Origin: Paraburkholderia fungorum
GTDB taxonomy: Bacteria; Pseudomonadota; Gammaproteobacteria; Burkholderiales; Burkholderiaceae
Direction: 5' to 3'
DNA: 64,000 nt
Assembly (NCBI RefSeq): GCF_902833645.1
Contig: NZ_CADFGE010000001.1
Span: forward strand, 248,001 to 312,000
Each line of letters begins with the position of its first letter. Within the stretch, counting starts at the first letter, position 1. The notes beneath the pieces were generated by a model that saw only the letters and a list, made by a program, of their open reading frames with translations, ran no database searches and was not told where the DNA came from. Below, in pieces: positions 32,475 through 41,694 of this stretch. The translations under genes and the position numbers were made by a program.

Positions 32475-35207
32475 TTAGTAGGCGACGCCAACTTGCTGCG
32501 TTCCCGCTTCGAGATGTTTGGTTCCATCCGTCCCACCCACACAATGCCCTTCCACCGACATATAAGCCGCCCCCGCCTTACCACTCGACTTCGGCAACAC
32601 ATAATCAATCCGGCACTGCTCCGACGCCGCTGCGCCCCACTTCACAAACAACGCTCCTTGATCCTGCAGACCACGCGCGAAAATCCGGCTGTCCTGTGCG
32701 ACCACACCCACGGTGTGACCGGCGTCGTCGGTGACGTCAGCGCCAAACGGCAACGCCTTGCCGCCCAGCATCGGCGCACGAACCAGCGCCGCGCGGCCGT
32801 TCACGGTCTTGTACTTCAGCATCACCACCGAACCCAGTCGCGGCACGGCTTGCTCCGAGGTCGATTCGAATTCGACGTCCGTCGAGGTGCCCTTCGGGTC
32901 GATGTCGACGGTATTTACCGCATACGGCGTCAGGTACGGCACGACCGCATAGCCGCGGCTGTCGAGCTTCACGCCCGCTGCGCTCGAAACAGCCGCGCCG
33001 GCCGCGCCCGGTGCGGACACGATACCGAACGTATCGCCCACCGTCTGCGACAAGGTCACGCCGCCCGGATGCGCGACCACGGTGCCGCTCACGCCAGCCG
33101 AAACCTGGCTCGAACCCGAACCGGTGCTCGCAGAACCCGTGATCTGCGCATACGGCGCACGGTAGACGGCACTCACGCCGGCGTTACCGGTGTTGCTGCC
33201 ACCGCTACGGCCATACGTGCCGTACGCGTTGTACGAGTACTCGTTGTTGTCGCCCAGCGAACCGCTCAGGTTCGCTTGCATGTTGGTGCTGCCACCCGAG
33301 CTGTTCGACAGATTGGTCGACAGCAATGGCGCATGCTGGCTATGGCCCAGCGGAATCGTCGTGCTGACGAAATACTCGTTCGACAGTGCGCCGTTCGACG
33401 AGCGTGTACGTCCCGCCGTGATGCTGTACGTGCCGTACTTGAAACTGTTCGTATAGCCGGCTTGATAGAACGTGTCGTTGCCGTTGCGGTTCCAGTATTG
33501 ACGCGACGACGCAGACAGGAACACCGTGCCCTTGTCCTTGAAATTCTGGTTGACCGTGAGTTGCAGGCGATTGCGTTCACGAAACACCGTGTTGATATCG
33601 CCGCCATGCGAAGCCAGGTCGCGCACCGACGCAGCGTCAGCGAGGTTCAGGTAACCGGAAGTCGAAAAACGGTACGCGGCGACCGCAATGTTGGTGTTGG
33701 TCGGGTCAATAAACTTGCTGTAACCGATGCGCAGACTCGTACCCTGCTGCGAACCTTGCTGCGGCACCTGAGTCTGCGCGCCGGTTATGTCGGCCGAAAA
33801 TGCGCCGAACTTCGTGTTGAGTGCCGCGCCCGCATTGCCCGCCATATAGCCGTTCGCCGCGATACCGCCGCCATAGACGGTAACGAGGTTCGTGAGGCCA
33901 CGTTGCAACGTGAACTGCGCAAAGTTCGGCTTCGTCTCGAGAAACTGATTGCGCAGCTGGCCGGCCGTCACCGAGAAACGCGTGGTGCCCGCACGCAGCG
34001 ACTGTGCAACCGACGCGTACGGCACGCTGAAACTCTTGGTACGGCCGTCCGCCTCGGTCACGGTCACGTCGAGGTTACCGCCGTAACCGGTCGCGTACAG
34101 ATCCTTGATCTCGAACGGACCAGGCGAAACGCTGGTTTCGTAGATCACTTGTCCATTCTGACGCACGGTCACACGAGCGTTCGACTCCGCCACGCCTCTC
34201 ACCACCGGCGCATAGCCGCGCAGCGATTCGGGCAACATACGGTCGTCTGTGGCAATCTGCGCGCCGCGGAACGCGACGCTGTCGAACACGTCGCCGGTCG
34301 TATTGCTGTCACCCAGCGTGACCTGCGAACGCAGCTTCGTCACGTCGTGCTGCAGGTAGGTCGCGATGTTGTCAAATTGCGTGCCCTGCCCCGTTCCTGC
34401 GGACAACGACGACTGATGGCGTAGATGCCAGGTGCCGATATTCACGCCCGCGTTCAGGCCCAGATAGCTCTGTGTCGAATGTGCGCCCGATCCATCCGTA
34501 CGATAAGTATTCGCGTTGTAGCTAACAAAACCGGCATTGACGCCTTGCTGCCACATTTCCGGCGGCACATAGCCCCGCGCCGCATTGCTCATGTACTTTT
34601 GCGGCACCGAGAGCGTCAGCTTCTGCTCCGAGAAATCGAAGTCGAGCGACGATTCGGGCACAACGGCAGTCAGATCGACGCATTCATTTTCGCTGGCGGC
34701 GTCTGAACCGATGGTAGCGGTCGAGTCGGCTTCGCGCTTTGATTCGCCGTCGCTCTTGCCTTCATGAACGTCGGCGGCGTCGCCAGTCTTTGCACCGGTA
34801 TCCGCCGCGACCTTCGCGAAGTCCACGCCGAGGTTGCGCAGCAGCTTGCGGCTGAGACACGCGCGCGCGCCATCGCCATTGGGCTGCGCTACAAAGCGCA
34901 CTTCCTCGCGCGCCACGCGCGTGCCGTTGAGCCACACGTCGACCATGTAAACGCCCGGCGATACATTGTTGCCATGCGCGAAGCGCGCGACGTCGACGGG
35001 TTGGGACGCATCGGTTCTCAGGAACGTCGTGTCGAACATGACACCCGTGCTGGGTTGGTCCGGTTCGGCTGCCTTCGCAGTTACCGATTGAAACGCTCCC
35101 ACCACCCCGAAAGCCATCAAAACGACGGCCGTGACCGGGTTCAGCCCAAACGGGCCATGCTGGGAGCCGGCGCGAACATGTGACTGATGGTGAGGTGAGA
35201 GTTTCAT
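32475..35207 (-). CDS. Fimbrial outer-membrane usher protein
   Basis: A 910-residue usher of the FimD/PapC family that assembles and exports pilus subunits. It has a signal peptide (long n-region, hydrophobic VVLMAFGVVGAFQS), an N-terminal periplasmic domain beginning VMFDTTFLRTDASQPVDVARF with ARACLSRKLLRNLGV, a 24-strand barrel with the plug-flanking motif VPYASVAQSLRAGTTRFSVT, and C-terminal domains with two Cys residues near the end (EQCRIDY ... EGHCVGG). An insertion rich in Asp, Glu, Lys and Ser (residues about 140-180) sits in the N-terminal domain and is unusual. The length fits the family. It follows the chaperone gene by 134 bases. Confidence 0.95.
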   Translation of the reverse strand: MKLSPHHQSHVRAGSQHGPFGLNPVTAVVLMAFGVVGAFQSVTAKAAEPDQPSTGVMFDTTFLRTDASQPVDVARFAHGNNVSPGVYMVDVWLNGTRVAREEVRFVAQPNGDGARACLSRKLLRNLGVDFAKVAADTGAKTGDAADVHEGKSDGESKREADSTATIGSDAASENECVDLTAVVPESSLDFDFSEQKLTLSVPQKYMSNAARGYVPPEMWQQGVNAGFVSYNANTYRTDGSGAHSTQSYLGLNAGVNIGTWHLRHQSSLSAGTGQGTQFDNIATYLQHDVTKLRSQVTLGDSNTTGDVFDSVAFRGAQIATDDRMLPESLRGYAPVVRGVAESNARVTVRQNGQVIYETSVSPGPFEIKDLYATGYGGNLDVTVTEADGRTKSFSVPYASVAQSLRAGTTRFSVTAGQLRNQFLETKPNFAQFTLQRGLTNLVTVYGGGIAANGYMAGNAGAALNTKFGAFSADITGAQTQVPQQGSQQGTSLRIGYSKFIDPTNTNIAVAAYRFSTSGYLNLADAASVRDLASHGGDINTVFRERNRLQLTVNQNFKDKGTVFLSASSRQYWNRNGNDTFYQAGYTNSFKYGTYSITAGRTRSSNGALSNEYFVSTTIPLGHSQHAPLLSTNLSNSSGGSTNMQANLSGSLGDNNEYSYNAYGTYGRSGGSNTGNAGVSAVYRAPYAQITGSASTGSGSSQVSAGVSGTVVAHPGGVTLSQTVGDTFGIVSAPGAAGAAVSSAAGVKLDSRGYAVVPYLTPYAVNTVDIDPKGTSTDVEFESTSEQAVPRLGSVVMLKYKTVNGRAALVRAPMLGGKALPFGADVTDDAGHTVGVVAQDSRIFARGLQDQGALFVKWGAAASEQCRIDYVLPKSSGKAGAAYMSVEGHCVGGTDGTKHLEAGTQQVGVAY

Positions 35208-35341
35208 GATTCGATTGACTTCAATTTGGCAAACAGCAGGCGTGAGTCGCCCCTTGCCAGTTGCCGGAGCAACTTGCGCTGTCTGTGAAACCTGTTGGGA
35301 AAAAGCGGCGGCTGGGTGCCGCCTCGCGTCAGGCCTTCGTC

Positions 35342-36085
35342 TTACTGACCGAGTTGCGCCTCGCCCGGCATCGCGCCGCCGTAGTCGCTAATCGCGGTGA
35401 AGTGAACAGTCGAGCCTGCACCAACCGCATTCATCTTCGCGATTGGAAATACCTCGGTGGCATGCGGAGCAACCATGCCGCCCGTTTCGTTCTTGAACGT
35501 GTGGCCGCTGCTGACGACGTCGATCTCGCTAAACGACACGTGATACGCCGTCGGATTCGAAACGCTGACCGCCTGTCCCTTGCCATCCGCGGACGGCACG
35601 ACCTTCCAGCTCAACTGTGCGGGTGCCTCTTCCGGCTTGCCCGGCAGCTTCGACGGGCGCACGAAAACCTTGATACGGGTGCGGAATGCCAGTTGCAGCA
35701 CGTTCTGTTCGCCGCTGTTGGCCGCCTTCGGCGGAATGTCCAGCACGTTGAGCCAGAACACCGATTCGCGATCCGTCGGCAATGCTTCTCCGCTGTACAT
35801 CACGCGAAGTGTTTGCGACTTCCGCGGGTCCATCCGGAAAATCGGCGGCGTGATGACAAAAGGCACGTGAATATCGCCCGGCTTTGCATCGGCATTGCCT
35901 TCGTCCATCCACACCTGGACCAGCGACGGCTCGCGGCTGTCGTTATCCAGCTTGACTGTCACTTCGCGCTGGTCGAGCGGATACACCACACGCGTTCCGC
36001 CGATCGTCACGCTTGCGTCTGCGCTGCCTGCCAGCAACGCACAGGCAAAACCGAGTCCTATCGCCATTCGACCGAGCACTTTCAT
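35342..36085 (-). CDS. Periplasmic fimbrial chaperone (PapD/FimC family)
   Basis: An approximately 247-residue two-domain immunoglobulin-like chaperone that donates a strand to pilin subunits and delivers them to the usher. It has a signal peptide (GRMAIGLGFACALLAGSADA), then ASVTIGGTRVVYPLDQREVTVKLDND with the conserved N-terminal Arg, FVITPPIFRMDPRKSQTLRV (chaperone signature, with the subunit-binding Lys/Arg), ESVFWLNVLDIPPK and FRTRIKVFVRPSKL. The ATG at 36085 has AAGGTG nine bases upstream; the GTG at 36094 overlaps that site and is less likely. The 82-base gap to the pilin gene contains an intrinsic terminator. Confidence 0.95.
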   Translation of the reverse strand: MKVLGRMAIGLGFACALLAGSADASVTIGGTRVVYPLDQREVTVKLDNDSREPSLVQVWMDEGNADAKPGDIHVPFVITPPIFRMDPRKSQTLRVMYSGEALPTDRESVFWLNVLDIPPKAANSGEQNVLQLAFRTRIKVFVRPSKLPGKPEEAPAQLSWKVVPSADGKGQAVSVSNPTAYHVSFSEIDVVSSGHTFKNETGGMVAPHATEVFPIAKMNAVGAGSTVHFTAISDYGGAMPGEAQLGQ

Positions 36086-36124
36086 GTCATTCACCTTTTT
36101 TAATCAATCTCGAAATAGAGCCGC

Positions 36125-36156
36125 AAAAAAGAGGCGCTCGCATATGCGAACGCCTC
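36125..36156 (-). terminator. Intrinsic terminator between pilin and chaperone genes
   Basis: On the minus strand GAGGCGUUCGC pairs with GCGAGCGCCUC (one G-U wobble) over an AUAU loop and is followed directly by six U residues. It lies 11 bases after the pilin stop codon. Partial read-through here would give high pilin and low chaperone/usher expression. Confidence 0.85.
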
Positions 36157-36167
36157 CGTTCGCCGTA

Positions 36168-36731
36168 TTACTGGTACTGCATCGTGTACTGCACCGACGT
36201 GTTCACGGCACCTGCGGTGGCGCCGCCCTTCGAGTAGTACTGAGCGAAGTACTTCAGCGCCGCGCTACCGCTGGCGATCGTCGCACCGTTGTTGGTGAGG
36301 TCGTTGTTCGCGCCCGTGGTGATATTGATCGGCAGCATGTTCGCGTTCAGCAAACGCACTTGCACGTTGGTTGCACCGCCTGCCGCCTGGTTGTTCAGAT
36401 AGCCGGAGGTTTGATCGACGTTCGGACCGTTTTCAAAACGTGCAACCGCCTTGGTCGCGGTACCCGTACAGCCGCTCAGGCTGAAGGCCAGGTCGGTCGG
36501 GCTCGACGTGCCGCCCACAGCACCTGCAGCAGCCAGCGAGTTGGCCGAAACCGTCGGCAGTACGATGGCCTTGTCGGCAGCCGTACCGGCCGCTGCGCCG
36601 TTGACCGAGCAGGTGCTATCCGACACCGTGCCGGTAATCGTGATCGTGCCGTCAGCTGCGTGAGCGCCAATCGATGCGAGACCCAACAGGCTGCCTGCGA
36701 CGACGAGCGTAGGGAGGAAAGACTTTTTCAT
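36168..36731 (-). CDS. Major fimbrial subunit, type 1-like pilin
   Basis: A 187-residue exported pilin. The signal peptide (MKKSFLPTLVVAGSLLGLAS, cleavage after GAHA) is followed by DGTITITGTVSDSTCSVNG with the first Cys, a hydrophobic strand pattern, the second Cys in LSGCTGTATKAVARF, and the C-terminal YYSKGGATAGAVNTSVQYTM with a penultimate Tyr/Gln end. It is the first gene of the pilin-chaperone-usher-adhesin operon and would form the fibre by donor-strand exchange. The ATG is preceded by AGTGGAGCAG. A terminator right after it suggests higher expression than the downstream genes. Confidence 0.95.
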   Translation of the reverse strand: MKKSFLPTLVVAGSLLGLASIGAHAADGTITITGTVSDSTCSVNGAAAGTAADKAIVLPTVSANSLAAAGAVGGTSSPTDLAFSLSGCTGTATKAVARFENGPNVDQTSGYLNNQAAGGATNVQVRLLNANMLPINITTGANNDLTNNGATIASGSAALKYFAQYYSKGGATAGAVNTSVQYTMQYQ

Positions 36732-37034
36732 TGTTACTGCTCCACTTGGTTAAAAGGTCGTGGTCAAATTCGACGACGAATCTGTGCTCATCACTCATTC
36801 GTCGCTCGCCTTCGCCGTTTCAATGTCTTTTGGCACCGCCAGTCATGGCTGTCCTTCAGTTGCGCGCCATTGAAATCATGTTCAGGGCGTAATTGAATGT
36901 TAGGGTTTTGCCTTACAGGTGTATCTCAGAGCATTCTTAATTTTTAAGATTGTTCTTCCGAACTTTTCGGGTTTATCTGACACGTTCCTATTTATGAGAC
37001 GGCGCGAAGCAGTGCAATTCGCTGGGCACGAATG
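36732..37034. promoter_or_regulatory. Upstream region of the fimbrial operon
   Basis: A 300-base, AT-rich gap that must hold the fimbrial promoter. TTAGGGTTTTGCCTTA (36899-36914) resembles the dyads upstream of the DUF3563-like gene. ATTCTTAATTTTTAAGATT (36933-36951) is a second dyad with TCTTAA/TTAAGA arms. No invertible-element repeats were seen, so phase switching by inversion of this promoter is not supported. Confidence 0.4.
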
Positions 37035-37071
37035 AAAAAAGCCCGAAGCGTCATTCAGACGCTTCGGGCTC
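37035..37071 (-). terminator. Strong intrinsic terminator of the MFS gene
   Basis: AGCCCGAAGCGTC (37040-37052) pairs perfectly with GACGCTTCGGGCT (37058-37070), and on the minus strand the stem is followed by a run of six T. It ends the Fae-AKR-ALDH-MFS operon about 30 bases after the MFS stop. Confidence 0.88.
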
Positions 37072-37100
37072 TCCTGGAACCGGGGTAATGCAGTGCCGCG

Positions 37101-38486
37101 CTATCCGCGCGCTGCCTCATTCAAAGTCAAATGCTTGGTCTCCGGCGCCCATGCAATCGACACCATCATCCCGACGAACAAAACAAATGCCAGCGCCATC
37201 ATGGTGGCGTGAAAACCAAGCTGCACGATACCGAGCGGCAGCAGGAACGTGCCGACCGCGGATCCGAGCCGACTGCATGCAATGGCCAGCCCGACCCCAC
37301 ATGCGCGCACTTCGGTCGGAAAGCACTCCGGCGGAAACACGCCCACCAGATTAGAGAATGCAGACATCGTGAGCGTGAACAACGCAAACGCCACGATCAC
37401 GCCAAGCGTCGCCGATTCCGGCAGCACACTCAACGCAATCAGTGACAAACACGTCACCGCGAATGAGCCGATCAGAAACACGCGTCGCGGCAACTTGATC
37501 GTCAACCAGATGCCGATCAGTGCGCCCAGCACGAGAAAGCCGTTCAGCAGGAAATCCGCGCCCGAGTCATTATTCAAATGAATTGCCTTGAGGATGGTCG
37601 GCAGAAACGTGTAGATCGCGAAATACGGAATCACAAGGCAGACAAAGAACGCGCAATTGAAAATCGTCCGGCGAATCAGGTCCTTTTTGAACAGACGCAT
37701 AAAGCCGCCAGGCATTTGCGCGTGGTCGTCGTGCGCGCCGTCGAGCGTTACATTCGCACCGAAATGCTTCAACACGATCGCCTTGGCTTCCTCGACGCGT
37801 CCCTTGCCGTGCAGCCAGCGCGGCGACTCCGGGGTGCCCATGCGCAGAATCAGTACCAGCAACGCCGGGAAGCCAGCCGACGCGAGCAGCCAGCGCCATG
37901 CGTCCGGAGAGGCATCCGCGTAATGCATGCCCAGCACGTTGGCCGCTACGTAGCCAATCGTCCACACCACGCTGAATGACCCCAGCAGGGTGCCGCGATG
38001 CTTGCGTGGCGAAAATTCAGCGAGGATCGCGTGTCCAACGGCAAAGTCGCCGCCCATCCCGAAACCGATCAACACACGCAGCAAACACAACTCCAGAGGC
38101 GAGCGTACGTAAAACTGCGCGAAAGCCGCCAAGGTGATGATCAGGAAGCTCAGCAGAAAGATTTTCTGTCGTCCGAGACGATCCGACAGCCAGCCAAACA
38201 CAAGGCTGCCGAGAAAAATGCCCATTAGCGCGGAACTGCCGATCATGCCCATCCAGAAAGCGTCGAGCGGCATCTGCCGGTTCAGCGACGCGAGCGCATA
38301 GCCGATCGTCCCCAGCGCAAAGCCTTCGGTGAAATGCGCGCCAAAGGTCAAACCCGCGATCTTGATATGGAACGCGTTCAACGGAACGTCGTCGAGAGGA
38401 ATAGCTGCGTGCGCCGAGAGCATCGCGGCGCGCGGCGGGGTGGCAACGAGACCGATGGCGGCCACCTGGGAATCCTGATTACTCAC
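37101..38486 (-). CDS. MFS transporter, sugar/aromatic acid:proton symporter type
   Basis: A twelve-helix major facilitator of about 461 residues. The family loop motif between helices 2 and 3 is seen as GWLSDRLGRQKIFL, and PESPRWLHGKGRVEEAK between helices 6 and 7 is typical of the sugar porter/SV2-like and aromatic acid symporter branches. DFAVGHAILAEFSPRKHRG carries the helix-4/5 motif. The GTG at 38486 is chosen because AAGGAG lies six bases upstream; the longer frame to 38537 has no site. It is last in the operon with Fae, an aldo/keto reductase and an aldehyde dehydrogenase, so it probably imports their precursor (inference). Confidence 0.88.
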   Translation of the reverse strand: MSNQDSQVAAIGLVATPPRAAMLSAHAAIPLDDVPLNAFHIKIAGLTFGAHFTEGFALGTIGYALASLNRQMPLDAFWMGMIGSSALMGIFLGSLVFGWLSDRLGRQKIFLLSFLIITLAAFAQFYVRSPLELCLLRVLIGFGMGGDFAVGHAILAEFSPRKHRGTLLGSFSVVWTIGYVAANVLGMHYADASPDAWRWLLASAGFPALLVLILRMGTPESPRWLHGKGRVEEAKAIVLKHFGANVTLDGAHDDHAQMPGGFMRLFKKDLIRRTIFNCAFFVCLVIPYFAIYTFLPTILKAIHLNNDSGADFLLNGFLVLGALIGIWLTIKLPRRVFLIGSFAVTCLSLIALSVLPESATLGVIVAFALFTLTMSAFSNLVGVFPPECFPTEVRACGVGLAIACSRLGSAVGTFLLPLGIVQLGFHATMMALAFVLFVGMMVSIAWAPETKHLTLNEAARG

Positions 38487-38613
38487 AGTGTCTCCTTCGT
38501 TATGTTGACGGCCATTACGCGGGCGACATGGCATCATTCACCCGCAATGGCCGCGCATGTCCGTCGCACAGGCTGCGCCACGCGCGGCGGACACATGAGC
38601 ACCTGAGTCGGGG

Positions 38614-40053
38614 CTAGCCGCGCAGGCCGCCCATCATCATGTACTTCAGTTCGGTGTATTCGTCGAGACCGTACTTCGACCCTTCCCGCCCGAGGCCCGA
38701 TTGCTTGACGCCGCCGAACGGCGCAACTTCGGTCGATAAGATGCCTTCGTTGATGCCGACCATGCCGCTTTCCAACGCCTCGCCGACCCGCCATGCACGC
38801 GCCAGATCACGTGTGTAGAAATAGGCGGAGAGGCCGAACGGCGTGTCGTTCGCAGCCGCGATCGCCTCTTCTTCGGTGTGGAAACGGAAACACGCCGCGA
38901 CCGGCCCAAAGGTTTCTTCCGACGCGATCAGCATCGAGCCGGATGCGTCCGCCAATACCGTCGGTTCGTAGAACGTGCCGCCGAGCTCATGCGGCTTGCC
39001 GCCGGTCAGCACCGTCGCGCCTTTCTGCAGCGCGTCGGCAACGTGCGCTTCCACCTTGCGCAGCGCCGCCTGATTGATCAGCGGACCTTGCTCGACATCG
39101 CCCTGTAACGCATTGCCGACGCGCATCTTGCGCACCGCCGCGGTCAACGCCTGCGTGAATGCGTCGTAAATGCCGTCTTGCACGTAAAAGCGATTCACGC
39201 AGACACAGGTTTGCCCGGTATTCCGGAATTTCGATGCCATCGCGCCTTGCACGGCCGCGTCGAGGTCAGCATCGTCGAATACGATGAACGGCGCGTTGCC
39301 ACCCAACTCCAGCGACAGCTTCTTCAGCGTATCGGCCGATTGCTTCGCCAGCAGTTTGCCGACGCGTGTCGAACCGGTGAACGACAATTTGCGCACCACC
39401 TCGGACGCCGTCAGCACGCCGCCGATTTCGATCGCATCGCCGGACACGATGTTGAACACCCCGGCCGGAATCCCAGCCTTCTCAGCGAGCACCGCCAGCG
39501 CGAACGCCGACAACGGCGTCTCCTCGGACGGTTTGAGCACCATAGTGCAGCCCGCCGCGAGTGCCGGTCCGGCCTTGCGCGTAATCATGGCGAGCGGGAA
39601 ATTCCACGGCGTAATCGCCGCGACCACGCCCACGGGTTCGCGCGTCACGATGATTTTCGCGTTGGGATTCGGACTCGGAATCACGTCGCCGTAACTGCGC
39701 TTTGCCTCCTCCGCGAACCATTCGAAGAAACTCGCGGCGTAGCCAACTTCGCCGCGCGCCTCCGCGAGCGGCTTGCCTTGCTCGAGCGTCAGCAGTTCGG
39801 CCAGTGCCTCGCGGTGTTCGAGCATCAACTCACCCCATCGCCTGACGCGGGCACCGCGCTCTTTCGCCGTGAGTTTCCGCCATGCAGGAAGCGCACGCTC
39901 GGCCGCTGCAATGGCCTGGGTGGTTTCCGCAGCGCCGCCCTTGGCCACTTGAGCGATGACCTCACCCGTCGCCGGATTCAGGACGGGATACCGCGTCGCA
40001 CTTTCGTACCATTCGCCACCGATATAGTGGCCAGTCCGCAAAAACTCATTCAT
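38614..40053 (-). CDS. NAD(P)-dependent aldehyde dehydrogenase (succinate-semialdehyde dehydrogenase-like)
   Basis: A 479-residue aldehyde dehydrogenase, closest in pattern to GabD-type enzymes. Visible are the substrate/cofactor region TPWNFPLAMITRKAGPALAA near 150, KPSEETPLSA, the Rossmann SFTGSTRVGK near 225, the catalytic Glu in LELGGNAPF near 255 and the catalytic Cys in NTGQTCVCVNRF near 290, with the C-terminal GGVKQSGLGREGSKYGLDEY. It oxidises an aldehyde to the acid in the cytoplasm. Its ATG overlaps the TGA of the aldo/keto reductase gene (ATGA), so the two are translated together. The real aldehyde substrate is unknown; the semialdehyde label is by similarity of motifs. Confidence 0.9.
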   Translation of the reverse strand: MNEFLRTGHYIGGEWYESATRYPVLNPATGEVIAQVAKGGAAETTQAIAAAERALPAWRKLTAKERGARVRRWGELMLEHREALAELLTLEQGKPLAEARGEVGYAASFFEWFAEEAKRSYGDVIPSPNPNAKIIVTREPVGVVAAITPWNFPLAMITRKAGPALAAGCTMVLKPSEETPLSAFALAVLAEKAGIPAGVFNIVSGDAIEIGGVLTASEVVRKLSFTGSTRVGKLLAKQSADTLKKLSLELGGNAPFIVFDDADLDAAVQGAMASKFRNTGQTCVCVNRFYVQDGIYDAFTQALTAAVRKMRVGNALQGDVEQGPLINQAALRKVEAHVADALQKGATVLTGGKPHELGGTFYEPTVLADASGSMLIASEETFGPVAACFRFHTEEEAIAAANDTPFGLSAYFYTRDLARAWRVGEALESGMVGINEGILSTEVAPFGGVKQSGLGREGSKYGLDEYTELKYMMMGGLRG

Positions 40054-41087
40054 GCCGCTTTCTCCAAAGTTTCGACGAAGCTGCCTTGCGCAAGCCGTGG
40101 CTCACGCGCGATGCGTTTGCCGGCGGTGTAGTCGTTGATCAGATCGCACGGTGTGTAATTGCGCTCGAGTTCGAACAGTTCGTCGTCGGACAGCTTCGTG
40201 CTCAACGCGGCCAATGCGCTATCGAATTGGGCCGGCGTATCCGCGCCCACCAGCATGCTCGCCACGCCGCCGTGATTCAGCACCCAGGCTTGCGCGATCT
40301 GCGCAGCGGACACGCCACGCCGCGCGGCCACCCGCGCCACCGAAGCAGCAATCTCACGCGAAGCCACATCGCCATACATTTGCGCAGTGAAGAAGTCGGT
40401 CTGGTTACGCGTCGAATTCGGCTCGCAGGTCAGCAGGCCCCGCGCCAACGGACTGAACACCGACACGCCGACGCCCTGATCCTGGCAGTACGGAATCATT
40501 TCGCGCTCTTCCTCGCGATAGGCGAGGTTCAGTTGCAACTGCATATTGATCGGCTTGTGCCAGCCGTTGCGCTCGCACACCTGCATGATTTTGGCGAACT
40601 GCCACGTGTACATCGTCGACACGCCGATATAGCGGGCTTTGCCGGCGCGGACGATATCGTTCAACGCCCCCATGGTTTCTTCGACCGGCGTATTCACGTC
40701 GAAGAAATGCAGCATGTAGATATCGACGTAATCCATGCCGAGCCGCGTAAGCGAAGCGTCGATACCATCCATGATGTGTTTGCGCGAATGACCGCCGGCG
40801 TTCTGATACGTGCCCATGTCGTAGCCAACCTTGGTCGTCACGACAATTTCCTCGCGGCGTGCGATGCGCTTCAGAATCCGGCCCACCACTTCTTCACCGA
40901 CACCGGTCGAATAGAAATCAGCGAGGTCGATAAAGTTGACACCGGCTTCGAGCGCGTGGCGCACGATCGGCTCGCTTTGCGCCTCGTCGAAAATCCACGG
41001 CTTCCATTGCGGCGTGCCCATATTCATCGTGCCGAGACACAGGCGCGAAACTTTGAGACCCGATTGGCCGAGGCGAATGTATTCCAT
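40050..41087 (-). CDS. Aldo/keto reductase
   Basis: An approximately 345-residue aldo/keto reductase of the YajO/PdxI-like group. The catalytic residues are in FIDLADFYSTG (Asp and Tyr), VVTTKVGYD (Lys) and IYMLHFFDV (His). Typical segments KARYIGVSTM, LQLNLAYREEEREMIPYCQD and SPLARGLLT are present. It interconverts aldehydes or ketones and alcohols with NAD(P)H. The ATG at 41087 has AAGGAG about ten bases upstream. It lies between the Fae homologue and the aldehyde dehydrogenase in one operon, which suggests consecutive steps on a common carbonyl intermediate (inference). Confidence 0.9.
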   Translation of the reverse strand: MEYIRLGQSGLKVSRLCLGTMNMGTPQWKPWIFDEAQSEPIVRHALEAGVNFIDLADFYSTGVGEEVVGRILKRIARREEIVVTTKVGYDMGTYQNAGGHSRKHIMDGIDASLTRLGMDYVDIYMLHFFDVNTPVEETMGALNDIVRAGKARYIGVSTMYTWQFAKIMQVCERNGWHKPINMQLQLNLAYREEEREMIPYCQDQGVGVSVFSPLARGLLTCEPNSTRNQTDFFTAQMYGDVASREIAASVARVAARRGVSAAQIAQAWVLNHGGVASMLVGADTPAQFDSALAALSTKLSDDELFELERNYTPCDLINDYTAGKRIAREPRLAQGSFVETLEKAA

Positions 41088-41169
41088 CGTGCTTGTCTCC
41101 TTGCTGATCGCATCCAGTTGCGCAGGCGGTCGCGCAGCACTCACGGCGCGCGAACCGCGTTGCGCGTGA

Positions 41170-41694
41170 TTAACGTTGTTTGGGGGTGTAGAACGGATTC
41201 GATACGTCGCGCGCGGCGGCGAACACTTCATCACGATGCGGCAGGCCCTTCATCGCCGCGAGGATCGCGTTTTTGCACGCACGGTAGTTGTTGTCGAAGA
41301 CGGCGTCGAGATTGTCCGTGGCCGGATTAACCCAGTTCGCCGATACCACCACCCAATCGTTTTCCGCTTCGGGCGGCAGCGTGCCGTTCTCGAGGGATTC
41401 AGCCACCGCCTTCGCAATACCGGCTTGCGAGGCGCCCCACGTCGCATTGCCGTGGAAGTCGCTGCCGATCTGCGCCTTGTTCACGTATAGCGTGAGCGGC
41501 TTGGTCGGCACGCCGGGTCTCGCGATCACGACGAACGGCGCGTGACCCGCGGAAGGCGTCGCCAACGCGGTGGCGAAAGCCTGACCCGCAGGCCCGTTGC
41601 GCGGGCCGACGAGCACGTTGATGTGCGCGAGGTTGACACCTGGGCCTTCGAATCCTTCGCCGATAAAGAGTTGCTTGTCTGTCGATACGCTCAT
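41170..41694 (-). CDS. Formaldehyde-activating enzyme (Fae) homologue
   Basis: A 174-residue member of the Fae family. In methylotrophs Fae condenses formaldehyde with tetrahydromethanopterin. The conserved histidine region is present as GFEGPGVNLAHINVLVGPRN (residues 14-33) where Fae proteins have their catalytic His, followed by VNKAQIGSDFHG, LPPEAENDWVVVSANWVNP and YRACKNAILAAM, which match the Fae fold. No other tetrahydromethanopterin-pathway gene is in the window. It is the first gene of an operon with an aldo/keto reductase, an aldehyde dehydrogenase and an MFS transporter, so it may detoxify formaldehyde released by their substrate, or it may act on another carbonyl. Confidence in the family is good and in the reaction low. 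Confidence 0.85.
   Translation of the reverse strand: MSVSTDKQLFIGEGFEGPGVNLAHINVLVGPRNGPAGQAFATALATPSAGHAPFVVIARPGVPTKPLTLYVNKAQIGSDFHGNATWGASQAGIAKAVAESLENGTLPPEAENDWVVVSANWVNPATDNLDAVFDNNYRACKNAILAAMKGLPHRDEVFAAARDVSNPFYTPKQR

Noticed and set aside
32493..34424. 643-codon plus-strand frame opposite the usher gene
   Set aside because: Shadow of the usher gene; no start site or recognisable domain.
36732..37034. Invertible fimbrial promoter element
   Set aside because: No pair of inverted repeats flanking the promoter and no fim-type recombinase gene in the window.
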